Assembly: GCF_932294415.1 (NCBI RefSeq)
Contig: NC_065542.1
Span: forward strand, 40,947,942 to 41,011,941
DNA from: Quercus robur
Lineage: Eukaryota > Streptophyta > Magnoliopsida > Fagales > Fagaceae
Length of the DNA: 64,000 nt
Direction of reading: 5' to 3'
Each line of letters begins with the position of its first letter. Position 1 is the first letter of the stretch. The translations under genes were made by a program, and so were the position numbers. A model generated the notes under the pieces. It saw only the letters and a list, made by a program, of their open reading frames with translations, made no database searches and was not told the DNA's origin. Below are positions 36,097 to 48,693 of this stretch, piece after piece.

Positions 36097-36636
36097 TGAA
36101 AAGGGAGTAAACTGGAGATGACGGATCAGATTAGATGGATGGACTGCTAGACAAATAGGCTAGTAGTGGACGGATCCTATGTGAACGGACGAAAGGGTGG
36201 ACGGAAATAAAGGCCACGTGGCACTCAATTGATCATTATGTGGTCTCCAAAAAATTCTAAAGGGAAATGGCTTGCGCCTCACAATTAACCCTAGTCTATA
36301 GAGTCCTAATATGAGTGGAATTCTAACATAAGAAGGATTCTGGAATATACGCTCATTAATGGAGATCTTCCCTATAAGGAAAAGACTTGTGACGCAAGTC
36401 AAGGGAATTCGGTTCTACGCCACTATAAAAACCCAAAGACCCTTAGAAAACAAGTACGCATAATTTACCCTAACTCTGGAACTCTAGAGTTGTGAAAAGT
36501 TCTAACTTGACATTCGGAGGGTATTTGGCCGACACCACACCAGTGTTCTCTGTTAGGTCTTTTCTTTTTATTGTGCAGATATTGTTTTGAGCATGCAAGG
36601 ACTGTGTGGCTCACTGGTGATTTTTTGGCATCATCA
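36097..36636 (+). mobile_element. Solo LTR, Ty3/gypsy Tat-like, 540 bp
   Basis: Starts TGAAAAGGGAG, ends TTGGCATCATCA, with a perfect target duplication CATGC (36092-36096 and 36637-36641). It has a CACTATAAAAACCC TATA-like site at about 36420 and a GCCGACACCACACCAGTGTT motif related to the one in the solo LTR at 5447-5954. No internal region remains. Confidence 0.88.
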
Positions 36637-36641
36637 CATGC

Positions 36642-37194
36642 TAACATATTTATTATTGCATTCCATGCCCTTCCACCAAAATTTGCACGTACAACATTAA
36701 ACTTGACACAATTGTTTTAGTAACATAAAAATTATGAGTTCAAATTTGGTAAGTATGAGATTACACCTAATGATATCTCAATTAGTGGTGGCTTTACATG
36801 CAAATTAGGGCAGTTAGAAGACCACCCTAACTTGAAAAAAAAAAGTATATATATACACTTGCCAAAAAAAATTATATGCTAAACTAACCTATTGTGACCA
36901 CCCTAATAAAAATTTTAAACACCTTGACTTACGAATTACAAAAATTTGGGTTCAACAAAAATAAGAGTAGTGCTGCTACATTCACAACATTTTCAAAATA
37001 ATTTTATAACAAATCTAATGTAGTAAGCTGTTACTGATTCTAATTTTGGCCAAATACTAATATTATTTTTTTACCCACCAATAACAGTTTTTTGCATAAA
37101 ATTTATTGTAAAAATATTGTGGACGTAGCATTACTTTAAAATTAATTCTGCTTCCAAACATAATTCTTAATCCCTTTTTTTTAGCTTAAATAAT
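36642..37194. other. Spacer with MITE-like copy 3
   Basis: No gene. About 36960-37130 is a third copy of the MITE-like repeat seen at 5050 and 5265, with end TGCTACATTCACAACATTTT and an inverted end near TATTGTGGACGTAGCA. Confidence 0.6.
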
Positions 37195-37924
37195 TGTGGT
37201 GGGTAAAGTCTGTCAGTTGATGTTGGGCCATAACTCATGTACCGAGCCCAGCCGCGATAAAGAAGAAAAGGCGTGGGCGTAGGATACCCCGTCCCAATAG
37301 TGATGGGCCGGGCCTACTAAGGGGGGTCCGAGGAGGAACACCTCCTCGGACTCACCAAGTAAGCATCCAATTTGCACCCCATACTTAGCGAAAGGTCGCC
37401 CAGTACACGGAAACAATGCGTAACACTCAGGAAGGAGGAAGGGACAATCACAACTGCCGCATTAAATGCCAGGGAACTACTTTTCCAGCCGCATTAATGT
37501 GGAAGGGACAGGAACGCAGAGTGACCTTGGCCACTGCAACTCACAGAAAGGAGGGAGAATGACTTATGGAACAGGCACTCGAGTGGAGGATCGGATGACT
37601 GACAAGTGTAGGGACATGATCTCAGGAAGGGAGCTATATAAGGAAAGGAGATCCCCATGGAAGGGGGATCGCATGGCGGAGAGAAGAAAGGATAAAGAAG
37701 GAGAAAAGAGAGAGAAGCAGCAAGAACAGCCTCAGGGACCTTTACTCCAAAAACTCTAAGGAATATCCCTACGTCCAACTAGGTTGCATGGCTTGGTCGT
37801 AACTTCATTTTCTCCTGTCAAAGACCTAGTTCTATAACCCGCTCTCTACAAATTCATTGTTGAGGGACTTTTGGGCCAGGATCTCCCACCTGTTGGGCCT
37901 GAGCCCCAAATTCGTCACCCTACA
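37195..37924 (+). repeat. 5' LTR of element 2 (730 bp)
   Basis: Starts TGTGGTGGGTAAAG and ends CACCCTACA. Contains a TATATAAGG promoter-like site at about 37636. The primer-binding site TTGGCGCCGTCTGTGGGAA follows at 37926. Confidence 0.94.
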
Positions 37925-37977
37925 ATTGGCGCCGTCTGTGGGAAGAACTTGTGTCTCAACAAGTGAAACAGCAAGGG

Positions 37978-40000
37978 ATGGAAGGATCAGGTCCGCGCCA
38001 AACCGGACGTACTGAATCTCAACGACAGGACAACTTTGTAAACCTTGAACGAGCAAAAGACCAAAATGATTAACGAGAGGGCAGTGTGAACACCGCTCAC
38101 ACGAGTAAAAGTCGCTCGAAAGGGAAAGACCATGCATCCCGCCAGCACAACGAGCAGAAGGCTCTGCAGCAAGAGATTGAGGATTTGAAGAAAAGGCTGC
38201 GGCGAGCCCAACAAAAACGTCCTTTGCCCATTTCGGATACTAGCAGTGGTGAGGATGATGAATACAGACGAAGGAGGAGGACCCCCCCGAGCGAGACGTT
38301 CTCCTATGAGGAAGAGAGGCCTCACAAACGCGGCCGCAAAAGCCCACCTTACCAAGGCTTAGTCAATGACGCCATGAGCAAGGCCCTGGATCGAATCTCC
38401 CAGTCGCCATTTACCCGTAGGATAGAGCGGGCGGTGCTCCCTCGGCAATTTAATCAGCCAACGTTTAGCCTGTACAATGGTCGAACTGACCCAGTGGAGC
38501 ACGTGAGCCAGTTCAACCAGAGGATGGCCGTTCATTCCAGGGACGAGGCGTTAATGTGTAAAGTGTTCCCCTCCAGCCTGGGGCCCCTGGCCATGAGATG
38601 GTTTGATGCCCTCCCACCAAACTCTATAGACTCCTTCAAACAATTGACGCAGGCCTTTGGCTCCCGCTTCATCACCAGCACTAGAGTCCCTCGGCCCCTC
38701 GATTCCCTTTTATCTCTGTCCATGCGAGAAGGAGAGACGTTAAAGGCCTACTCGGACAGATACTGGGAGGTGCACAACGAGGTAGAGGGGAGTCACGATG
38801 ACGTCGCCATCAGTGCCTTTAAAAGGGGCTTGCCAACAGAGCATGGCTTGAGAAAGTCTCTCACAGGGAAGCCAGCAACCAGCGTGCGGCAACTTATGGA
38901 CAGGATAGATAAGTATAAGAGGGTCGAGGAGGACCAGCAAACCGGGAAGGGAAAGGCGAAGTTTGTCCCCCAGGAGAGAAGGGACTTCAGGTCGGACCGC
39001 TTCAGTAACAGTAATAAGCCGAGAAGAGATTATGCAGAACAGTCGGGATCTACAGGGGCTCAGGTAGTCCACGCTGTGTTCCGAGAGCCATTACACGTGA
39101 TCATGGAAAAAATAAAGCACGAACCCTATTTTCAATGGCCAAATAGGATGGCAGGTGACCCCTCAAAACGCAATCAGAACCTATATTGTGCGTATCACCA
39201 AGAGCCCGGCCATGTCACAGACGAATGTAGGAATCTGAAGAACTATGTGGATCGACTCGTCCGAGAAGGAAAGTTAGGGCATCTGTTGCAACGTCCTGAG
39301 CAGTCAAATGTCGATACCAGGCAAAGTACCTTGAGGCCACCCATCGGCACGATAAATGTCATTCTTGCCGCACCTGGGAGAACCGGTTCCGGCCCATTCA
39401 GAGTAATGTCAGTAGGTAGGTTCCCGACAGAGTCAGGCGAAAAGGAATCCAAGAGGGCTAGAGGGAGAGTGCCATTAATTGGATTCACGGAAGAGGACAA
39501 AGAGGGAACTATTCAGCCCCATGACGACGCCCTAGTCGTGACACTCAGAATAGGAGGTTATGACGTGAGGAGGGTGTTAGTTGATCAGGGCAGCGCCGTG
39601 GAAGTGATGTACCCGGACCTATATAAAGGGCTGAATTTAAAGCAGGAGGACCTGTCGCCATATAACACTCCTCTGCTTAGCTTTGAGGGAAAAATCATCA
39701 TCCCTAAGGGCATGATCAGATTGCCTGTGCAAACAGACATAGAAATAGTGGAAGTGGATTTCATTGTGGTGGACGCATACTCACCCTACACGGCTATCGT
39801 GGCACGGCCATGGCTTCATACGCTAGGGGCTGTGTCATCTACCCTGCACCAGAAGGTGAAGTATCCCTTAGAGGGCCGAATCAAAGAGATAGTGGGGGAT
39901 CAAGGAATGGCCAGGCATTGCATGGTATCGGCCATTGCTCGACAATTAAGCGACGCGCCTTCCACTTCAACCGGGAATACCTTATAGCAATCAAAAGCCC
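37978..40000 (+). pseudogene. gag and protease region of element 2
   Basis: A coiled coil (about 38150-38220) is followed by a charged, Arg-rich stretch, the retrotransposon gag domain (about 38440-38920), and a zinc-knuckle-like segment CAYHQEPGHVTDEC (about 39187-39230). An aspartic protease domain with a LVDQGSA motif comes next (about 39580). The protein would form the particle shell and process the polyprotein. Treated as a fossil. Confidence 0.88.
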
Positions 40001-43000
40001 CGGTCCGAGTTGCAGGTAATGAAGGACCGGACCTGGAGGTGAGTTGTGAAGAGCTAGAGAAAGTGCTCGTCGGATCAGACCCCGAAAGGTTTTTCCAGAT
40101 TGGCTCAGAGCTACCAGCACAGGAGAAGTCGGCGCTAATTGATTTTCTGCGTCGAAATGAGGATGTATTCGCTTGGGATCCTTATGAAGCCCCTGGGGTT
40201 GACTCAGACCTAATACGCCATCACCTTAACGTTAACCCAGCTATTACCCCAAAGAAGCAGCCCCCTCGGCGCCCGTCAAGGGAGCATGCAGACGCTGTGA
40301 GGGAAGAGGTGGCGAAATTGAAAAGAGCTGGGGCTATCAAGGAAGTCTTCTACCCCGAATGGCTGGCGAACACAGTCGTGGTGAAGAAGAAGAGCGGGAA
40401 ATGGCGAGTCTGTGTGGACTTCACGGACTTAAATAAGGCTTGCCCGAAGGATCCTTTCCCAATGCCGCGAATAGACCGACTGGTCGACGCAACCGTCGGG
40501 CATCCCCGAGTGAGTTTTTTGGACGCTTTCCAGGGCTACCATCAGATATCCTTGGCCACGGAAGACCAGGAAAAAACTGCCTTTGTCACCCCAATTGGCA
40601 ATTATCATTACAAGGTGATGCCTTTTGGCCTGAAGAATGCCGGTTCGACCTATCAAAGGATGATGACTAGGATGTTTGAACGACAGATGGGAAAAACTGT
40701 CGAGGTGTATATAGATGATATGGTTGTAAAGAGCAAATCGGAGACCGACCACATCAGGGACCTTGACGAGGTGTTTCACATCCTGAGAAGGTACAGGCTG
40801 CGACTGAACGCATCCAAGTGTTCATTTGGAGTGGGGTCGGGAAAATTCCTTGGCTACATGGTAACCCACCGGGGGATCGAAGTTAACCCTGACCAAATAA
40901 GGGCCATTCATAGTATGAAACCGCCTCAGAATCCCAAAGAAGTCCAGAAGCTTACCGGCATGATAGCAGCTTTGAACCGTTTCATCTCCCGCTCGGCGGA
41001 TCGATGCCGACCTTTTTTCCTCTTATTGCACAAGTGGAAGGGTTTCGAGTGGACTGAGGAGTGTGACATGGCTTTCCAACAGCTCAAGGAATACCTCGCC
41101 CGACCTCCGATCATGTCCAGCCCCGAGACCGATGAGGTACTCTATGCGTACATCGCAGTCGCCGATCATGCAGTCAGCCTAGTACTGATCCGAGAGGACA
41201 ACGGCACGCAACGGCCCGTGTACTACGTAAGCAAGTCGCTACAGGAGGCTGAGACCCGGTATCTCCCCCTCGAAAAGGCAATGTTGGCTGTCGTGCAAGC
41301 TACAAAGAAGCTTCCCCACTATTTTCAAGCACATACAGTTGTTGTGCTAACCCAACTTCCATTGAAATCAGTCCTCCGCAGCGCCGACTACACTGGGAGA
41401 ATCGCTAAGTGGGGCACCATCTTAAGCGCCTTTGACATCAGATATATGCCGCGCACCGCCATAAAGGGTCAAGTCCTCGCTGATCTGGTAGCTGAATTCG
41501 CGGAACCAACCGTGGAAGGAATGGACGTGTCAGGGTCACCGAATAATGATAGGAGACTGGTCAGCGCGATTTCTGTGCAAGAGCACGATGAGTGGATAGC
41601 ATACATTGATGGTGCAGCGAACCAAAAGGGATCTGGAGTGGGGCTCGTTCTAATCTCTCCCGAAGGTATAACCCTGGAGAAGTCGTTGAGACTGGGATTC
41701 CCGGCAACGAATAACGAAGCTGAGTATGAAGCACTGCTGGAAGGGATGTCGATGATCCGGAAGCTGGGTGGGAAATGCGCGAGCATATTCTCGGATTCAA
41801 GACTCGTAGTGGGGCAAGTAAGCGGGGAATTGGAGGCGAAAGATGAAAGAATGCAACGGTATCTTGCCCAAGCTAAACGCTTACGCACCCACTTCGATGA
41901 CTTTCGTTTGATGCATATACCCAGAAGCGGGAATACTCACGCCGATTCTTTGGCAACACTGGCCACATCCTCGGCCCAGCCCCGTCCGCGGGTTATCTTG
42001 GTCGAGGACCTCTGCCGCCCCACGGAAGAGGAGGCTAAAGGTGTTCGGATACACAATGTCGGCGAGGGACCAAGCTGGATGGACCCTCTTGTACAGTTCT
42101 TGAAGAATGATTCCTTACCCAACGACAAAGTCGAGGCCGACAAAATCCGGAGGAGAGCTTCTCGATTCTGGTTGTCCGAGGACTCCAAGCTCTACAGACG
42201 TTCATTCTCGGGGCCATACTTGGTGTGTGTACACCCAGGCGCAACTGAACTCATTCTGGAGGAGTTGCACGAGGGGATTTGCGGGAGCCACACGGGGGGC
42301 CGGTCCCTCTCCCACAGGGCTATAACGCTGGGTTACTGGTGGCCAAGCATGCATAAGGAAGCTCTGGAATATGTGAAGAAGTGTGACCAATGCCAACGGT
42401 TCGCTCCGAATATACATCAGCCCCGTGGGGTGCTTAACCCATTGTCCAGCCCTTGGCCATTTGCACAATGGGGCCTAGACATACTAGGTCCGTTCCCCAA
42501 AGCTGCGGGGAACAAGAAGTTTCTTCTCGTCGGCACCGATTACTTTACGAAATGGGTTGAGGCTGAGGCACTGGCAAACATTAGGGATGTTGATGTCAAG
42601 AAGTTTATCTGGAAAAACATTGTCACCCGATTCGGCACCCCACACACCCTAATCTCGGACAATGGACTACAATTTGATAGCAAGGCCTTCAGAGAATATT
42701 GCAGTGAATTGGGGATTGTCAACAGGTACTCTACACCAGCCTACCCGCAGGGTAACGGACAAGCCGAGGCAGTTAACAAAACCATAGTGAATGGGCTGAA
42801 GAAGAGGTTAGACGACGCGAAAGGGAGGTGGGTTGAAGAGCTCGCCCATGTTTTGTGGACGTATCGCACCACGCCCCGCCGATCCACGGGAGAAACCCCC
42901 TTTTCATTAACCTACGGGGCTGAGGCCGTCATCCCATTAGAGATAAACTTTCCCTCCCAGAGGACTGCTACATTCGACCCTATCGTTAACAACGGGCTTC

Positions 43001-43314
43001 TAGAGAAAAGCCTGGACCTCCTTGAAGAGAGAAGGGACTGCGCGATGGTGCATCTAGCTCAGTACCAGCAAAAGCTCAAGCGGGGCTATGACGCCAAGGT
43101 GAAGTCAAGGCCGTTGACGCCTGGGGACCTAGTGCTAAGGAAAGTCCTCGGCAATGCGAGGAACCCTGCCTGGGGAAAACTCGGGCCGAATTGGGAAGGT
43201 CCATACCGTATCACCTCTGTGGCTGGCATTGGAGCGTACTATTTGGAAGACTTGGATGAACGTGTAGTGTCACGTCCGTGGAATGTAAATAACCTGAAAA
43301 GGTACTTTTATTAA
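40000..43314 (+). pseudogene. pol region of element 2 (RT, RNase H x2, integrase)
   Basis: Reverse transcriptase with a YIDD active site (about 40710), the gypsy RNase H (about 41040-41490), a second archaeal-type RNase H beginning AYIDGAANQ (about 41600-41960), and integrase with HHCC site (about 42290-42400). The DDE core shows GLDILG, ISDNGLQF and the Glu in NGQAE, and a GPY-type C-terminal module follows (about 43170-43310). About 1090 codons are open, close to the length of an active copy. No chromodomain. Treated as a fossil. Confidence 0.92.
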
Positions 43315-43345
43315 TGAAGAATATTTTGCTTGATGTCGCTCTATT

Positions 43346-44775
43346 GTGCAATCTTCAATAAGCGTTAAACAGAACCCAAGTCCTGCATGGCTCCTCGGAC
43401 CACAGACTTGGGGGAAATTAACCACGCAACGATTTTCAGTAAGCGTTAAACAGAACCCAAGTCCTGCATGGCTCCTCGGACCACAGACTTGGGGGAAATT
43501 AACCGCGCAACGATTCTCAATAAGTGTTAAACAGAACCCAAGTCCTGCATGGCTCCTCGGACCACAGACTTGGGGGAAATTAACCACGCAACGATTCTCA
43601 GTAAGCGTTAAACAGAACCCAAGTCCTGCATGGCTCCTCGGACCACAGACTTGGGGGAAATTAACCGCGCAACAATCTCAGTAAGCGTTAAACAGAACCC
43701 AAGTCCTGCATGGCTCCTCGGACCACAGACTTGGGGGAAATTAACCGCGCAACGATTCTCAATAAGCGTTAAACAGAACCCAAGTCCTGCATGGCTCCTC
43801 GGACCACAGACTTGGGGGAAATTAACCGCGCAACGATTCTCAATAAGCGTTAAACAGAACCCAAGTCCTGCATGGCTCCTCGGACCACAGACTTGGGGGA
43901 AATTAACCGCGCAACGATTCTCAATAAGTGTTAAACAGAACCCAAGTCCTGCATGGCTCCTCGGACCACAGACTTGGGGGAAATTAACCGCGCAACAATC
44001 TCAGTAAGCGTTAAACAGAACCCAAGTCCTGCATGGCTCCTCGGACCACAGACTTGGGGGAAATTAACCGCGCAACGATTCTCAATAAGTGTTAAACAGA
44101 ACCCAAGTCCTGCATGGCTCCTCGGACCACAGACTTGGGGGAAATTAACCACACAACGATTCTCAGTAAGCGTTAAACAGAACCCAAGTCCTGCATGGCT
44201 CCTCGGACCACAGACTTGGGGGAAATTAACCACACAACGATTCTCAATAAGTGTTAAACAGAACCCAAGTCTTGCATGGCTCCTCGGACCACAGACTTGG
44301 GGGAAATTAACCGCGCAGCAATTTTCAATAAGCGTTAACCATGCAACAATCTCAGTAAGCGTTAAACAGAACCCAAGTCCTGCATGGCTCCTCGGACCAC
44401 AGACTTGGGGGAAATTAACCGCGCAACGATTCTCAATAGGCGTTAAACAGAACCCAAGTCCTGCATGGCTCCTCGGACCACAGACTTGGGGGAAATTAAC
44501 CGCGCAACGATTCTCAATAGGCGTTAAACAGAACCCAAGTCCTGCATGGCTCCTCGGACCACAGACTTGGGGGAAATCAACCGCGCAGCAACTTTCAATA
44601 AGCGTTAACCATGCAACAATCTCAGTAAGCGTTAAACAGAACCCCGCGTCCTGCATGGCTCCTCGGACCACAGACTTGGGGGAAATTAACCACACAATTC
44701 TTACATCAAGGGTTAATCGTTCCTGATTCACGAAGAGCGTTGAAGGGAGCCCAAGTCCTGCGCGGATTTCTCAAT
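43346..44775 (+). repeat. 81-bp minisatellite in element 2
   Basis: Sixteen clear copies, plus one decayed copy near 44751, of a unit of about 80-82 bp. It contains AACCCAAGTCCTGCATGGCT, CCTCGGACCACAGACTTGGG and GGAAATTAACCGCGCAACGA blocks. Two copies (near 44320 and 44600) carry an extra 35-40 bp. The CCCAAGTC and GACTTGGG parts of each unit are inverted, so each can form a small stem. Because the unit is about 27 codons, several frames stay open by chance on both strands; these are not genes. Confidence 0.95.
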
Positions 44776-45019
44776 CATGGACTGGGGAAAAATCAGCATT
44801 GAAAACGGTGTTGCTCAGCTACAAAGTATCGCAATTCTAACGTCTTCATTTATTATTGTTCGATTTTAAAGCAGTAAAAGGGTAAGACCAATATTCATCC
44901 ATGATAAAAACAAAATAAAGTAAGGCAGCGATATACGTAATCAAATAACTTTTGTCATATAAAGTAAGGATCAAACAAAACAAAGTACAAAAGCGGGACA
45001 GACGAATTCCTAGTCTACG

Positions 45020-47790
45020 TCCCTAAGGGCCCTGAGTTGGGGCAGGCTGATCATCCACTGCTGGGTTCTCCGGGGCGATCCCCTGGGCCTGGGCGAGGAT
45101 CTCGCTGATACGAAGACTATCCTCGGGTGACTGTCCCTGCGTAGCTTGTTCCATGCTGCCAGTCTCGGGAATGGGGGGATCTGCTGGAAGAGGCTCAGTG
45201 GAAGCGACCTCCCCAGGTGTCTCACGTATCTCGGCAGGATAAAAGATGTTCTCAGCTTTCCTGAGATCAGAATCTGCGGGAACGGCTGCCCTATCCATGG
45301 CCAATCCCCAGGTCGAGGTGACATAATCCCTGCAGACAGTGGCGATTTCCTCGGTCAATCTTTCCTCGGTATCGTGAACTCCACGTTCATACGAAGCCGC
45401 CACAGCCTTCTCGGCAACCTCCCTGGACAAAAGGGCTTCCTCCTTCGCCCTTGCGAGCTCGGCCCTAAGCTCCGAGACCGCTTGTTGCTCCGCTGACAGT
45501 TTTTCCTCAGAGTGTCGGAGCTGCTTGCGCAGCTCTTCGGTTTGCTTTTCAGCAGTCTTCAGGCCAGCCTTTGCACTCGCCGTGGCCTTCTTTGTTTCTT
45601 TCAGCTCATGATCCTTACGATCAAGATCTCGTTTGAGATCGCTCGCGGCCCTCTCAGCTGTGGCACGGGACTGAGCCTCCTTATGCGCATCCTCCCGAGC
45701 TTGCTTGGCCCACTCCTCAGCAACATAAATTTGTTGGGTGACCTGCACTCAGACGGAAATGAAGACGATACCAAGATAAGACGATAAGAAGGTTCTCAAC
45801 ACAAAGATAAGATAGAAGATTCCACTTACCACAGCCATGTCCCTCTTCAGTGACATGAAAAGCTCCGGTTGACGAATCTTCCTGAGGCCTTCCATATCAC
45901 GAGGCAAGAGAAGAGGTTCCTGCAACGCTTCAGCCAAGAACGAAGCTGGCTCACGCTGGGACTCCCATAGCGTCGCATCCCAGAGGATTGGAGCGCCATC
46001 TAGCTCGATCCGAGGAGACCATGTCCGAGGTCCCCTCTGAGTGACCGCCTCATCTCGGCTCTCAGTGGACCTTGTTCTTTTTTCCCGGGTCTCTTTTGTT
46101 TCCTTGCCCTTCTTTTTAGGCCCGGCCTTCTCACGGGCGACCTCCCCCTCCTCTGCCTCTTCTACAGGCCTTTTTCGCTTTAGATTAGGCATAGGCTTCA
46201 GCGCCGCACCCGACGAGGGAGGGGGAGGAAGAGCGGGGGCTTTGGAAACGACCTGTTCTCTCGAGGCCTCCTTAGAGGTCTGCCCTTTGGATCTGTTGGA
46301 TAAAAGGCCCCTGAGACCAGTCCTCGGCTGGAGGTCCATTCCTTCTTCTTCCTCTGTGTCCTCGCTAAGATCAGGCTGTGCGACGACCAAACCAGTACCA
46401 GGAGCCGCTGAGGCACGGTCCAAATCAGCGTCAGAGTCGGAGATCTCTACTACTCTGACTGAGGCCTCCCCTTCCTCAGTAAATTGGAACCGGTCTATCT
46501 GATCCTCTAAGGATGAATGCGAAGAGCCGGACTCCACCTCTGGGATAACTACTGGGGGAAAAACGTGTTGGGGGGGTAATTGAATTGGAGGCAAGTCTGT
46601 ATCAGCGAGGAACCCCGGTATGGACACGTCAATCCGTGCTAATCTCGGACTACCGGCCCTTATAGCTTGCCCGGCTTCTACCTGGGCTCGTGTGAGTGGA
46701 GTATAATCCAAAATTAAAGGAGCCGACCGTAGTTGTCCGTCCCTGCTAACAAAAATTTCGGACCTCAGGAGGTAATTTAGAGCTGGGACATTGACTAGGC
46801 TCAGCCGAGGAGTGGTTAGCTTCTTGTCTGCAAAGGCCGTCAAACGATTTATGTTAGTCCGAGGAAACATGCAATCAAACCAACAAATCTAAAGCAAGTA
46901 AAAGAAAAAGGGGTGGAGGAGCTTGAAACCAAAATCCTCCCCACGGCATCTAATTCTACGACACCCCACCTGGTTTTCCCTCCCTAGTCGGACAGTGAGG
47001 GCCGTCAGACCATGGCCCGGAGACGATCAAATGGTCGTCCTTCAAGCCTTTGCTAGACTTCGAAAGGCAAGATATCAACCTCACTGCGTCAACCCTAGAC
47101 TTTAGATAGTATGTGTCGCCGAGTTTATGGCATTCGTAAAGATGAACCACGTCGTGCCATGAGAGGCCGAGGTTCATCTGATCGTTCAGGGCTTCGACAC
47201 ACCCCAGGATCCGGAATACATTAGCGGTGCATTGATGGGGGGCCAACCTATGACCACGCAGATAGTCCCTAGTTATTTTCCCCATCGGAATAGTCATTCC
47301 TCCTTCCATGAAGGCTATCATTGGAATTGCGACTTCTTCTGTTCTCCGTTTCATCAAAATGTCCTCCAGATGACAGTACTCTAACCCTACCTCCGGTGGG
47401 ATACGATACTTCGCCCTGAAGCCCGCCATACCGGCCGGAGAATCTACCAGTTTCTCAAGCCTACCCATCCCCTCTAATCCTAAAAACAACTTGAAGGCAG
47501 TATGATTAATGAAGAATAATGGAGAAGAAGCGCGAACTTACGGGTAAGAGGTTCGAAGAAGTCTTCAAGAGAATGGCAGCGGAAGCAAGAACAGACTGGA
47601 GGAATAGGCTCTGAGAAGTTCTAAATATTGGGAAGCTCGTCAAAAATAAGAGACGAACGCCCTCAAGACCTATTATACTTGGTAGAAGTCGAACAGACGC
47701 GCTCGCGTCTAAGGCATGCGAGACGCTGTCCACCGTAGATCCTGCCTCTAACCGTTGGATTGAGCGAGTGTAAAACCTCAAAAGCTGCGG
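45020..47790 (-). pseudogene. Antisense coding blocks of element 2
   Basis: The minus strand between the 81-bp array and the 3' LTR carries three long coding blocks with intron-like gaps. About 47.5-47.0 kb is a folded domain with a YRIPPEVGLEYC segment, found widely next to Tat elements. About 46.8-45.9 kb is a low-complexity, Lys/Arg/Glu-rich linker with likely nuclear signals. About 45.75-45.0 kb is a long coiled coil. The same order (folded domain, basic linker, coiled coil) appears in element 1, although the sequences differ. Function unknown. Confidence 0.7.
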
Positions 47791-47958
47791 TTACTTCCCC
47801 CTGAGCCACCAACTGCCCTCAGCATTAATGAAGCCCGTAAAGGCGTGCACTCCCCCTTCCACGTGTGAAGCAGTGGTTAGCCACGAGCCGTCTAGTGGGT
47901 ATCAAAATCCCGCCTTTTCTCCTCGGACTCAAAAAAGGCCGACATTTTGAGGGGCTAT

Positions 47959-48688
47959 TGTGGTGGGTAAAGTCTGTCAGTTGATGTTGGGCCATAACTC
48001 ATGTACCGAGCCCAGCCGCGATAAAGAAGAAAAGGCGTGGGCGTAGGATACCCCGTCCCAATAGTGATGGGCCGGGCCTACTAAGGGGGGTCCGAGGAGG
48101 AACACCTCCTCGGACTCACCAAGTAAGCATCCAATTTGCACCCCATACTTAGCGAAAGGTCGCCCAGTACACGGAAACAATGCGTGACACTCAGGAAGGA
48201 GGAAGGGACAATCACAACTGCCGCATTAAATGCCAGGGAACTACTTTTCCAGCCGCATTAATGTGGAAGGGACAGGAACGCAGAGTGACCTTGGCCACTG
48301 CAACTCACAGAAAGGAGGGAGAATGACCTATGGAACAGGCACTCGAGTGGAGGATCGGATGACTGACAAGTGTAGGGACATGATCTCAGGAAGGGAGCTA
48401 TATAAGGAAAGGAGATCCCCATGGAAGGGGGATCGCATGGCGGAGAGAAGAAAGGATAAAGAAGGAGAAAAGAGAGAGAAGCAGCAAGAACAGCCTCAGG
48501 GACCTTTACTCCAAAAACTCTAAGGAATATCCCTACGTCCAACTAGGTTGCATGGCTTGGTCGTAACTTCATTTTCTCCTGTCAAAGACCTAGTTCTATA
48601 ACCCGCTCTCTACAAATTCATTGTTGAGGGACTTTTGGGTCAGGATCTCCCACCTGTTGGGCCTGAGCCCCAAATTCGTCACCCTACA
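47959..48688 (+). repeat. 3' LTR of element 2 (730 bp)
   Basis: Pairs with 37195-37924 and differs from it at three bases that I could find. A polypurine tract (TTTTGAGGGGCTAT) directly precedes it. Confidence 0.94.
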
Positions 48689-48693
48689 ATAAT

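Larger units (their letters stand above)
37195..48688 (+). mobile_element. Ty3/gypsy retrotransposon, Tat lineage (element 2), 11.5 kb
   Basis: Complete by structure, with target duplication ATAAT (37190-37194 and 48689-48693). Layout as in element 1: LTR, primer-binding site, gag and protease, RT with double RNase H and integrase, an 81-bp repeat array, antisense coding blocks, polypurine tract, LTR. It is a different family from element 1, since the LTRs are unrelated in length and sequence. The 730-bp LTRs differ at three bases that I could find, so it is also recent. The coding regions are long and look nearly whole, with perhaps one or two breaks. Confidence 0.94.

Noticed and set aside
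43346-44731. Long open frames on both strands (up to 266 codons) across the 81-bp array
   Set aside because: They arise because the repeat unit is close to 27 codons and low in stops; the same peptide repeats in several frames and resembles no protein.
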